Shown: one piece after another, positions 29,775 to 37,925 of the stretch | Layout of the letters: the number at the start of each line of letters is the position of its first letter | Position numbering within the stretch: the stretch's first letter is position 1 | From: Candidatus Aminicenantota bacterium | GTDB lineage: Bacteria > Acidobacteriota > Aminicenantia > Aminicenantales > Saccharicenantaceae | Direction: 5' to 3' | Assembly (NCBI GenBank): GCA_014360015.1 | Contig: JACIYJ010000002.1 | Span: 124,001-188,000, forward strand | DNA: 64,000 nt | Notes under the pieces: model-generated | The model's database searches: none | Told to the model about the DNA's origin: nothing | The model's input: the letters and a program-made list of their open reading frames with translations, nothing else | Made by a program: the position numbers and the translations under genes

Positions 29775-29897
29775 ACAGACCACCAAAGGCAGGCGAAAGT
29801 TAAAGTCCTTGAAAAGAAAATTGACCAATTGATTTATAAGCTTTATGGTTTAAGAGACGAAGAGATAAAGATAATAGAAAATCAAAGCCGCTACTAA
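29775..29897 (+). pseudogene. Fourth copy of methyltransferase C-terminal tail
   Basis: An open frame without a start codon that encodes VKVLEKKIDQLIYKLYGL and a DEEIKIIE-type ending, homologous to the last ~35 residues of the methyltransferase. It is the most diverged of the four copies and ends 5 bp before the 12-bp inverted repeat segment. Confidence 0.7.
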
Positions 29898-29902
29898 CCA
29901 GC

Positions 29903-29997
29903 CCCAGCCCTTTCAAATTCAATAGGTGGTCTCAAGTCTAACAACTTTTTTGTAGTATCTTTCATACAACTGTTTATCAGGTTTAGAAAGGGCTGGG
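29903..29997. repeat. 95-bp segment bounded by perfect 12-bp inverted repeats
   Basis: CCCAGCCCTTTC (29903-29914) and GAAAGGGCTGGG (29986-29997) are perfect inverted repeats. The segment abuts the right 187-bp repeat exactly and replaces the second half of the HTH gene there. It could be a tiny non-autonomous element or a recombination scar. Confidence 0.6.
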
Positions 29998-30113
29998 TTT
30001 ATAGAGGGGATTTGACCAGAACGGGCAAGTTTATAGATGGTGTGTTCGTCCATCTGCAAGTATTCAGCGACCTGTTTAACCGTCATTATTTCATTTTCTT
30101 TTCGTTTCTTCAT
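29919..30113 (-). pseudogene. Truncated second copy of the HTH gene
   Basis: In the right inverted repeat the HTH gene starts at ATG 30113 and matches the intact protein up to SGQIPSI. It then continues with about 26 unrelated residues from the 95-bp segment before a stop. The conserved promoter is present, but the ribosome-site AAGGA has changed to AAAAA. Probably not functional. Confidence 0.75.
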
Positions 30114-30184
30114 TGCAGAATTTTTTTTATCAAAACACAAAATCTTCCAAAATTATACAAAATAATACAGCAAAAGCCAACGGA
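29998..30184 (-). repeat. Right copy of 187-bp island-flanking inverted repeat
   Basis: The inverted partner of 16971-17157, about 97% identical. Differences are two bases at the ribosome site and three in the coding part. The promoters in both copies point inward to the island. Confidence 0.9.
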
Positions 30185-30530
30185 CAATTTTTAAAAAACG
30201 TAGGAAATAGAAAATTCCTTTTAAGGGGGAGCAGGCTCGGAGTGGAGGAAACGGAAGCCCGAAGGGCTGAAGTCCGAGCACCGAGACTGCAGGGTGGGGT
30301 AAATAGTTTCAAGTAATCCTTTCCTTAGATAATGTTCTATGTGGCTTTTAATTGATAATTTCAATCCTGTATTTTCCTCTCTTTGCTTGAAAAGTCCTTA
30401 TATCAAACCTATATCCAAAGTTTCGCCTAGAATTGCTTTTGCGGAGCCATTTTTTTCTATAAATGCATTTTAAATTTCAGCCGCCTTTAATAAAAGTCAA
30501 AAATCTGGTTTGTTTAAAATAGATAAAATA
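30185..30530. other. Intergenic with GC-rich folded block and possible right attachment core
   Basis: A GC-rich block at about 30229-30300 stands out in AT-rich surroundings. CTCGGA (30236-30241) pairs with TCCGAG (30273-30278), with an inner hairpin AGCCC-GAA-GGGCT (30256-30268). GGAGCCATTTTT at 30443-30454 repeats the tRNA-Asn 3' end. No gene is visible. Confidence 0.4.
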
Positions 30531-31454
30531 TCAATCTTCCTCAGCAAAATAGTCGTTATCGATTTTCTTTATTTCAATTGTCTTATGTACATTTACCCCA
30601 ATGTTGTGTTCAATCATCAGGTCTGCGAGTTTTTCACCATCAATGAGCACTATCTTTTTATCCAAAGATTTAGTATATTCTTCAGCATCTTTTGAAAAGT
30701 AAGAGGTGGTAATAAAAACACCCTTACTTGCTTTCTTGCCCAGAAGAGCACCTGCAAATTTTTGAATTTCTGGCCTGCCCACTACATTTTCCCAGCGTTT
30801 AGCTTGAAGATAAATCATATCCAGGACGAGCTTATCCTCTTTTATTATTCCATCTATGCCTTCGTCTCCTGTACCACCAGTCAAAGAGCCGGATTCTTTT
30901 AGAGCCCCGCCATAGCCCATTTTCAGCAGCAGCTCTAATACCATTTTTTCAAAAAGATGCGGACTCATTTTCTTTACTTTTTCCAGAAGTTCATCGGCCA
31001 GCAAATCGTTAATTAGTTTTGCATTTCTCTCAATGGCTTCTTCAGGAGATTCTGGCTGGGCTTGCTCGTTTTCATTAGGTGTTTCTGAAATGTCAGCTTT
31101 TCCAGCCTGCCATTTTCTGAATTACTCATAATTCATAAGAGTTTTCACATTTATTTTATCTGGATTTGATTGCAATAGTTTAAGTCCTTCTTCTGTAATT
31201 GCATAGAAAGCCCGCTTTGTTCTTTTGATTAAGCCAGCCTTTAATAGGTATGTTCTTGCCCACCCCACGCGCGAATTAATGTAGGTCTGGGTTCCGCTGG
31301 GAAGCAACAAATTGCGTTCTTCTTTAGATAAGCCAAAATAGTCAGCAACTTTGTTAGCGATTTCCGATCTCGAATATTCTTTACCATCAGAAAGCACTTT
31401 TAATACCGGAAGCATGCATGCCTGAAAATCTGGAATTGCCATCCTTCCTCCCAA
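30531..31454 (-). pseudogene. mrr: Mrr-type restriction endonuclease split by one in-frame stop
   Basis: Two pieces in the same reading frame. The N-terminal winged-helix Mrr_N-like domain (31122-31454; IPDFQACMLPVLKVLSDG, ending MNYE) is followed by TAA at 31122-31124. The frame then continues open through a Glu/Gln-rich linker into the Mrr nuclease domain (DEGIDG...YLQAKRW, i.e. the D and QxK active-site residues). Full length would be about 307 residues, the normal size for Mrr, which cleaves methylated DNA. Either a nonsense mutation in the linker, leaving possibly two polypeptides (the second starting near 31004), or a sequence error. Since Mrr attacks modified DNA, inactivation next to a foreign methyltransferase is suggestive. 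Confidence 0.8.
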
Positions 31455-31553
31455 TAACTAAAAATTAATAATACCATCGGGTAGTATAGAATATATCAAC
31501 AAAATTAGGCAAATCGCTTTTTGGATGGGCAGGATATTGGCTATTGATGCGAT

Positions 31554-31807
31554 TGAGGTACTCCCCATTTTTTGGACAGGAAAAGGGCTTATTTAAGGTG
31601 AAATACTCCCCAAAAACTGGACAGGGCAATAAGGTGCAAAATGGCTTACCATAACTTCTAAGGAGGTATGGTAAAATGGCCGTTATGAAAAGGAAACAGT
31701 ATGAAGCAGCATTTAAGGCTAAGGTGGCGCGGGAGGCGGCCAAAAGCGAAAAGGCAGTTGCCAGGATAACCAGTGAGTATGGTATATATCCTAACCATTT
31801 ATCATAA
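31554..31807 (+). mobile_element. Left relic of an IS3-family (IS150-like) element with start of orfA
   Basis: Terminal-type sequence (TGAGGTACTCCCC...TGGACAGG) is followed by a subterminal repeat and a GGAGG-preceded ATG at 31676. The ORF of 43 codons (KRKQYEAAFKAKVAREAAK, then SEYGIYPNHL) is the N-terminal helix-turn-helix of IS3-type OrfA, cut by a stop. An inverted partner of 31573-31600 lies at 34208-34235 (23/28 matches). Confidence 0.7.
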
Positions 31808-31956
31808 CCATATAAGTCAGTAGAAAAAGCGGCTGCAGAGTGTCCTGACCTGAGATGGAAGGGCACATATTATTCACCTCAAAAAAAAATTTTTTTTAGG
31901 GGAACCGCAGAGTTCCCTTAGGCGAATTATCATTTTAATGTACCAGGAAAAGGGAG

Positions 31957-32964
31957 ATGAAAAAGGGTAAAAAAACCATTATCGGTGGGGGCGGAAGGCT
32001 CGAGGAAATACGCAGGACAGCTCGGCTTCTGGATATCATCCAGAATATCGCAGTTGCTCCGCGCCGATGGACCAGGAAAGCCTTGGCAGCAAGATATGAA
32101 ATTAGTGAGAGGCAGATTCAAAAAGACCTGACTATAATTCGTTATCGACTTCACCTTGATTTGCAAAACGAGGGCGATGGCTATTACTTTAGAAGCATTC
32201 CCAGGCTGCCAACTTTATCCTATTCTTTTTCTGAGGCCCTCGCCTTGCTTCTGGCAGCAAGAGTAGGTCAGACCTTACCGGGGATTGACTCATCTGAGTT
32301 ATCTTCTGCTATTGCCCGCTTAGAGTCGCTTTTCCCTAAGGAGACTATCCCGTTACTAAAAGCAGTTACAGAAGATATCCCAGAATATTCTGAGAGCAAA
32401 GACCGGCTTAAAAAATTGACGCTGCTGCATCGAGCGCTCGCTGAAAAAAAGCAAGTAAAAATTGTATATAGAACTGCTTCTCGTGGAAACATATCTTCAA
32501 CAAGACTAGTGGAACCATATCGCATAATTCCTTATTTGAAGACCTGGCAACTTGTGGCTTTCTGTCATTCCAGAAAAGAAATTCGCGAATTTAATATTGA
32601 TCGCATAGAAAAGGCCGAAATCTTAGATTCTACATATGAAATTCCGCCCGATTTTGACCTCGATTCTTTCTTTGGGCATATCTGGGGCGTTTACAGGCAA
32701 AGCTCAAAACCAGCGGAAGAAGTAGAACTCGAATTTGAGCCTGAAGCCGGGCTTTGGGTAGCTGAAGGGGTGTGGCATAAGAGCCAGAAACTCTATTTTG
32801 AAGATAATGGCCGGGTTCGTCTTAAATTGTTTATCAGCATTTCTCCAGATTTTATTTGCTGGCTACTCCATTTTGGCTGGCGGGTTAAAGTGTTGAAACC
32901 AGAATGGCTGAAAGAAAAAGTAAAAGAAGAGCTTATTATGGCCTTAAAAACCATCAATGATTGA
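31957..32964 (+). CDS. WYL-domain HTH regulator (DeoR/YafY type)
   Basis: A 335-residue protein with an N-terminal winged HTH (KALAARYEISERQIQKDL), a linker, a WYL domain (VKIVYRTASRG, EPYRIIPYLKTWQLVAFC), and a C-terminal WCX-like extension. WYL regulators sense nucleotides or DNA ends and often control defence or DNA-damage genes. It lies between two relics of the same IS, with two lipoprotein genes after it, and next to the broken mrr gene (divergent). Its target is unknown; the Mrr gene or the lipoproteins are candidates. Confidence 0.85.
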   Translation: MKKGKKTIIGGGGRLEEIRRTARLLDIIQNIAVAPRRWTRKALAARYEISERQIQKDLTIIRYRLHLDLQNEGDGYYFRSIPRLPTLSYSFSEALALLLAARVGQTLPGIDSSELSSAIARLESLFPKETIPLLKAVTEDIPEYSESKDRLKKLTLLHRALAEKKQVKIVYRTASRGNISSTRLVEPYRIIPYLKTWQLVAFCHSRKEIREFNIDRIEKAEILDSTYEIPPDFDLDSFFGHIWGVYRQSSKPAEEVELEFEPEAGLWVAEGVWHKSQKLYFEDNGRVRLKLFISISPDFICWLLHFGWRVKVLKPEWLKEKVKEELIMALKTIND

Positions 32965-33006
32965 CCAAATAAAATATAGACAAAATATTTTAAGGGAGGT
33001 TAGAAG

Positions 33007-33402
33007 ATGAAAGGAAAAGTTATGGCGGTTTTTCTTTTATTCCTTGCCAGTCTTTTCTCGGCTTGTGTTACATTTCCTAAAAGTGAGATGACTCCTCAGC
33101 AAAGCAATCTGACTGTGGGGATGATAAAAACGAAAATAATTAAAGGTCAAACAACACAGGATGAAATATTAAAATTATTTGGGGCACCAAACATAATTAC
33201 CAAAAACAAAAATGATGATGAAGTATGGAATTATAATCGGATGTCTTTTAAATATGTTTCCGGCTCTGATGGATTTACCGCAATATTTGCTGATGGAAAT
33301 CGGGCGATGAGCACTGCCACTACTGAGTCTTTTGATTTAATCATTACCTTTGATAAGGACGGTAAGGTCAAAGATTATTCTGTAATTTCAGCCAAATTCT
33401 AA
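33007..33402 (+). CDS. SmpA/OmlA (BamE)-like lipoprotein
   Basis: A 131-residue lipoprotein with signal peptide and lipobox LFSAC (Cys ~20). The folded part has KGQTTQDEILKLFGAPN, the typical start of SmpA/OmlA-fold domains, as in BamE, and aromatic strands afterwards. A GGGAGG ribosome site precedes the ATG. BamE itself helps outer-membrane protein assembly, but small free-standing homologues are common and of unknown role. Followed after 17 bp by another exported protein. Confidence 0.7.
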   Translation: MKGKVMAVFLLFLASLFSACVTFPKSEMTPQQSNLTVGMIKTKIIKGQTTQDEILKLFGAPNIITKNKNDDEVWNYNRMSFKYVSGSDGFTAIFADGNRAMSTATTESFDLIITFDKDGKVKDYSVISAKF

Positions 33403-33419
33403 TATCAAGGGAGGCAAAA

Positions 33420-33947
33420 ATGATAACAAAAGATAATTTGAAGGCTGTCTTTTCTTTGACGTTTATCATTACAATCTGCTTTATTGGGAATGAAGCTTGC
33501 ACACCAGAACCAAAATTATCGCCAATGCAAATAAGACAGATTACTACCAGGCTTTTTGACAGTGATTATGAGACTGTTTTTAGAGCGACCATTACAGTAC
33601 TTCAAGACCAAGGGTATATAATAAAAAATACAGATATGGATTCAGGATTAATTGTTGCATCCATAGATAAGGAAACAAGTGCTGGGAGCCAGCTTTTCCA
33701 GGCATTAATGTTTGGTTATGTCGCTAATAAAGGCAAAGAATATGAACTCAGCTGCATGGTCAATAAGCTAAGTGAAAAATCTACTGAAATTAGACTTAAT
33801 ATTCATGAAACCAAATATGGGCAGGTATCTGCTTTGAGCGGTTCTTCGAAAATTAATGCCAAACAGATATATGATCAAAAACTGTTTAATGCACTATTTA
33901 ATGAAATTGATGTGGAGGTGAAGAGAAGAGAGGCGATGAAAAAATAA
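33420..33947 (+). CDS. Exported protein or lipoprotein of unknown function
   Basis: 175 residues with an N-terminal hydrophobic segment and Cys27, possibly a lipidation site though the preceding NEA is a poor lipobox. The domain pattern (ETVFRATITVLQDQGY, then DSGLIVASIDK) resembles BamC/NlpB-like repeats, in which a dimeric alpha-beta fold detects partner lipoproteins, but this is not certain. It is preceded by GGGAGG and follows the SmpA-like gene closely, so the two form a pair. Confidence 0.6.
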   Translation: MITKDNLKAVFSLTFIITICFIGNEACTPEPKLSPMQIRQITTRLFDSDYETVFRATITVLQDQGYIIKNTDMDSGLIVASIDKETSAGSQLFQALMFGYVANKGKEYELSCMVNKLSEKSTEIRLNIHETKYGQVSALSGSSKINAKQIYDQKLFNALFNEIDVEVKRREAMKK

Positions 33948-33982
33948 TTGGGAAAATTATTGGATGAATGAATTGAAAAGGG

Positions 33983-34235
33983 AATATTTTCCAAAAACTG
34001 GACGATGGAACAAGGTGTAAGATATCTGGCCATAATTTGGAGGCTTATTTTAGGTTCTTCTACACAGAGAGGCTGCATCAGGCTTTAGGCTACCGGACAC
34101 CGCAGGAAGTTTATTTTGGCAGCCTGTCAGTTTCATAATCGCTTGAGGCGAGAGTATGAAATGCTTAAGATAAAGCTTGAATGGGCGAAACAGGCAGGTC
34201 AAAATTGCACCTTAAATAAGCCTATTTTACGTCCA
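33983..34235 (+). mobile_element. Right relic of the IS3-family element: 5' end fused to orfB C-terminus and right end
   Basis: 33983-34023 is a direct repeat of 31602-31643 (the IS subterminal region). It is joined to 33 codons of the integrase-core C-terminus (34040-34138; FYTERLHQALGYRTPQEVYF), and then to the right-end sequence CACCTTAAATAAGCC at 34208-34222. The transposase middle is deleted, so the copy is inactive. Confidence 0.7.
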
Positions 34236-34258
34236 AACTATAATTGCAGAAAATAGCT

Positions 34259-34638
34259 CATCATATTTATGGAATGTTAATTTGTTTTTATTTTTCCTGC
34301 GAAACTTTCCAGCAAATAATTACCAGCAAATAATTAGGAAATATGTAGGACGTCCCCCGTTTTCTATAGCCATCCAGAAAACCTTTTTTCTTGGCCATAC
34401 GTATCTATTTGAGGTGAAAATATTTTTTGACATCTATCTTAGATTATTTAATCATTTTAGTTGTGATTTTAAGAACAAAGACGGTAATGCTTCTTTGCTC
34501 TGGAATGGCAACCCATGCTTTTGGAAATAACTGCTTCAAAGGAAAAAATGTCCTGCGTTTGTCTCTTCTCAGGCAGGTCTGTTTTCAGACATTATTTTCT
34601 GGCAACATATTAAAATTTAAAATAAAAGGAGGAATTGG
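34259..34638. other. Intergenic region before the S9 peptidase
   Basis: AT-rich. Short open frames here lack ribosome sites and recognisable domains, so I do not call genes. AAATATGTAGGACGTCCC (34339-34356) is an 18-bp dispersed repeat also found at 40902-40919. The GC-moderate backbone resumes at the peptidase gene. Confidence 0.4.
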
Positions 34639-36711
34639 ATGCGAAAGCAAATCTTCTTTGTTCTGGCTATTCTGATTATTATAATGTCTGTTATGAGCTG
34701 CAAACCAAAAACCAAAGAGCCACCATTAATCGCCCGTGATATTCTGTTCGGTAATCCGGATAAAGCCTCACTTCAGATCAGCCCCGATGGCCGGTACCTG
34801 GGTTTCCTGGCACCGGTCAATAATGTACTTAATGTATGGGTAGCTCCGGTGGACGCTCCCGAAAAAGCTGAGCCAGTGACCAAGGACACTCGGCGCGGCA
34901 TCCGTATTTATTTCTGGGCCTACACCAATCAGCATATCATCTATCTTCAGGATCAGGGCGGAGACGAAAACTGGCAGGTCCATGCGGTCAACATTGTAAC
35001 CAAAGAAGACAAAAACCTGACGCCCTTTGAAGAAATTCTCGGTCCCGATGGAAAGCCAATCACTCTGCCCAACGGCAAGCCTCTTCGTCCTCAGGCTCAA
35101 ATCCAGCAGGTCAGCCACAAATTTACCGATGAAATTTTAATCGGCCTGAACAATCGCAATCCGCAATTTCATGATCTCTATCGTCTGAATATTTTGACTG
35201 GAGAAATGAAGCTTGTTCAGCAGAATGATAGCTTTCTCGGCTTTCAGACTGACGATGACTACAACATCCGGTTTGCCGCCCAGATGACGCCAGATGGCGG
35301 CCTGGCCTATTTCAGCCCTGATGGTCGGGGAGGCTGGAAGCTGTTTGATAAAGTTCCGATGGAAGATATGATGACCACCAGTCCGATTGGATTTGATAAA
35401 ACTGGAAGTGTACTTTATATGATTGATAGCCGGGGACGCAACACGGCGGCTTTGATTTCGGTTGACCTGAAAACAGGTGAGAAAAAGGTAATTTTCGAAG
35501 ATCCCAGAGCTGATGTTAGCAGTATTATGATGCACCCCACAGAAAAGACGGTAGAAGCTGTGGCCGTGGAATATTTAAGAACCGAATGGACGGCACTTGA
35601 TGAATCGGTAAAAAGCGATCTGGATTACCTCAAGACAGTAACCGATGGCGACCTCAATGTTACCAGCCGGACGCTTAATAACAAATTCTGGACTGTGGCT
35701 TATGAAGTTGATGATGGTCCGGTCCGCTATTATCTCTATGATCGGGCAAACAAGCAGGCCAGATTTATGTTTACCAACCGCAAAGACCTGGAAGGACTGA
35801 AGCTCGCCAAGATGCATCCGCTGGTAATAAAATCACGCGATGGGCTTAACTTGGTCAGCTATCTTACTCTGCCTTACTGGAGAGACCCGGATAATGATGG
35901 TTGTCCGGATAAACCACTTCCCATGGTCCTGTATGTTCACGGCGGTCCCTGGGCCAGGGATTCCTGGGGATATGATCCAGTTCATCAATGGTTAGCCAAT
36001 CGTGGTTATGCTGTGCTTAGCGTCAATTACCGCGGCTCAACCGGCTTTGGTAAGGATTTTATCAATGCTTCTAATCTGGAATGGGCCGGGAAGATGCACG
36101 ACGACCTGATAGATGCGGTCAACTGGGCCATCGAAAACGGAATAGCTGATAAAAATAAAGTGGCCATAATGGGTGGAAGCTACGGCGGTTATGCCACGCT
36201 AGTTGGTCTGACCTTTACGCCGGACGTTTTCGCCTGCGGTGTTGATATAGTTGGTCCATCAAATCTGCGAACTCTATTGGAAACCATCCCGCCTTATTGG
36301 AAACCCTTGATGGAGTTATGGGCTACCCGGGTAGGTGATCCACGAACCGAAGAAGGCAGGAAGCTGTTGGAGGCGCGCTCACCGCTGACTTATGTGGACA
36401 GGATAAAAAAGCCGCTCCTGATAGGGCAGGGCGCCAACGATCCGCGGGTAAAACAGACAGAATCAGACCAGATAGTTAAAGCCATGCAGGAGAAAAATAT
36501 TCCAGTGACATATGTTCTTTATTCTGATGAAGGTCACGGCTTTGCCAGGCCGGAAAACCGGCTGTCTTTTTATGCGGTGAGCGAGCTGTTTCTGGCTAAG
36601 CATCTGGGGGGAAGAGCCCAGGAGATAGGTGATGATTTTAAGGGCTCTACCATTCAGGTGCCACAGGGCGCTGAGAATATCCCCGGATTGGTTGAAGCCC
36701 TGAAAAAATAG
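34639..36711 (+). CDS. Secreted S9-family prolyl oligopeptidase-like lipoprotein
   Basis: A 690-residue protease with a lipoprotein signal (lipobox VMSC), an N-terminal beta-propeller (about residues 30-400) and a C-terminal alpha/beta-hydrolase. The catalytic triad is Ser514 in GGSYGGYA, Asp601 in ANDPRV and His633 in EGHGF. It belongs to the acylaminoacyl-peptidase/dipeptidyl-peptidase branch of S9 and cleaves short peptides in the periplasm or at the surface. An AGGAGG site precedes ATG. It complements the tricorn-like and M28 peptidases at the other end of the window in a proteolytic lifestyle. Confidence 0.92.
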   Translation: MRKQIFFVLAILIIIMSVMSCKPKTKEPPLIARDILFGNPDKASLQISPDGRYLGFLAPVNNVLNVWVAPVDAPEKAEPVTKDTRRGIRIYFWAYTNQHIIYLQDQGGDENWQVHAVNIVTKEDKNLTPFEEILGPDGKPITLPNGKPLRPQAQIQQVSHKFTDEILIGLNNRNPQFHDLYRLNILTGEMKLVQQNDSFLGFQTDDDYNIRFAAQMTPDGGLAYFSPDGRGGWKLFDKVPMEDMMTTSPIGFDKTGSVLYMIDSRGRNTAALISVDLKTGEKKVIFEDPRADVSSIMMHPTEKTVEAVAVEYLRTEWTALDESVKSDLDYLKTVTDGDLNVTSRTLNNKFWTVAYEVDDGPVRYYLYDRANKQARFMFTNRKDLEGLKLAKMHPLVIKSRDGLNLVSYLTLPYWRDPDNDGCPDKPLPMVLYVHGGPWARDSWGYDPVHQWLANRGYAVLSVNYRGSTGFGKDFINASNLEWAGKMHDDLIDAVNWAIENGIADKNKVAIMGGSYGGYATLVGLTFTPDVFACGVDIVGPSNLRTLLETIPPYWKPLMELWATRVGDPRTEEGRKLLEARSPLTYVDRIKKPLLIGQGANDPRVKQTESDQIVKAMQEKNIPVTYVLYSDEGHGFARPENRLSFYAVSELFLAKHLGGRAQEIGDDFKGSTIQVPQGAENIPGLVEALKK

Positions 36712-36722
36712 CTTTTGGTTTA

Positions 36723-37925
36723 TCAGTAAAGTACTTCGTTCATTACTTCAAGATAATCGAGTAGGCTTCTGGTAATCAGAAAATTCTTTTTGACATGGAC
36801 CCGGCCGTTTGATCCCAGCTCCTGGGCCAGTTTTGGTTCTTTTAGGAGCGTGATAACTTTTTTGGCAAATCCCGGTATGTCATTTGGCTCTACCAAGAAA
36901 CCTGTTTTTCCATCTATTACCTGAAGCGGTATTCCACCCACATTGGAAGCCACGACCGGCCGACGCTTCCATAAGGCCTCACTAACTGTCAGTCCGAAGC
37001 CTTCTCTCAGCGATTTCTGGATTACTACCGAAGCGGTGGACTGTAAAGCATTAACCAGGATGTTGTTTTCTTCCATTATCAGAATTATATCCTTATTATT
37101 TTTGGTTTTCTGGACTACCCGCTCGTAGATTTTCTGGCCTTCCGGGTCGTCAGTAGCCATATTCCCACAGAGTACTAAGCGGCAGTCTACTTCTTGCTTT
37201 ACCAGTTCAAAGACTTTGATTACTCCTTCTGGATCTTTCCATTTATCAAATCTGGAAATTTGAGTAATTAAGGGCTTGTCAGTAGGAATGCCAAATTTTT
37301 TTAGATATTTTTTGATTATGGTTTTGTTTAGAGGTTTATTCTTGGCAGACAGGGGGTCGATGGTGGGATAATGAACGTGCTGGGAGACAGGCAGATTATT
37401 CTGTTTGTAATTTTCATTGGAAACAATCACCATATCATATCTGAGGATAAAACTTTTAAGATATTCCCATAATTCTGGGTTCGGGCTGGAAAGGTCAACG
37501 TGACATCTCCAGACCCAGGGCTGCCTTTTTCTGTAATATTTTATCAATGGAAGTGGCTGAGGATCATGGACGATCACCAGATCATGGTTTAAATGGGTAA
37601 ATCTGGCGAAGTATTCATTGTACTCTTCATAGATTTCGCGCTTTATATTAGTCAGGTTGATTTGGTCACCTTGAAGAGCATTGTGAAATTTCTTGGTTAT
37701 GGAAAAGAAATCTGGCGAGCCATACAGGATTCTCCAGCCGGTAAATATTCCCACATCATTCATAAGTGATACCAGACTGGTCAGGATTTCAGCTACTCCG
37801 CCCCCCTGGTAGGTAGAATTGATGTGGACAATATGCTTATTAGAGAATTTTCTTGCCTTCATAAAAATAGTGTGAATTGTTTCATCATCAACAATTCCAC
37901 GATAATCATCAATACGTCTTATCAT
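36723..37925 (-). CDS. treT: GT4 glycosyltransferase, TreT-like trehalose synthase
   Basis: A 400-residue GT-B enzyme. The N-terminal part has HINSTYQGGGVAEILTSLV and VIVHDPQPLPLI, features of trehalose glycosyltransferring synthase (TreT), which makes trehalose from NDP-glucose and glucose. The donor-binding half has EGFGLTVSEALWKRRPVVAS with the family Glu residues. Its start codon overlaps the OtsAB stop by one base (TAATG), so both are made from one message. Related GT4 enzymes such as mannosylfructose-phosphate synthase are alternatives, but linkage to OtsAB supports trehalose. Confidence 0.75.
   Translation of the reverse strand: MIRRIDDYRGIVDDETIHTIFMKARKFSNKHIVHINSTYQGGGVAEILTSLVSLMNDVGIFTGWRILYGSPDFFSITKKFHNALQGDQINLTNIKREIYEEYNEYFARFTHLNHDLVIVHDPQPLPLIKYYRKRQPWVWRCHVDLSSPNPELWEYLKSFILRYDMVIVSNENYKQNNLPVSQHVHYPTIDPLSAKNKPLNKTIIKKYLKKFGIPTDKPLITQISRFDKWKDPEGVIKVFELVKQEVDCRLVLCGNMATDDPEGQKIYERVVQKTKNNKDIILIMEENNILVNALQSTASVVIQKSLREGFGLTVSEALWKRRPVVASNVGGIPLQVIDGKTGFLVEPNDIPGFAKKVITLLKEPKLAQELGSNGRVHVKKNFLITRSLLDYLEVMNEVLY

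Noticed and set aside
31122..31124. Stop codon in mrr read as selenocysteine or pyrrolysine
   Set aside because: The codon is TAA, not TGA or TAG, so known recoding does not apply.
34282..34675. Two ~82-codon ORFs upstream of the S9 peptidase
   Set aside because: Low-complexity Phe-rich frames with no ribosome site. One runs into the peptidase gene in another frame.
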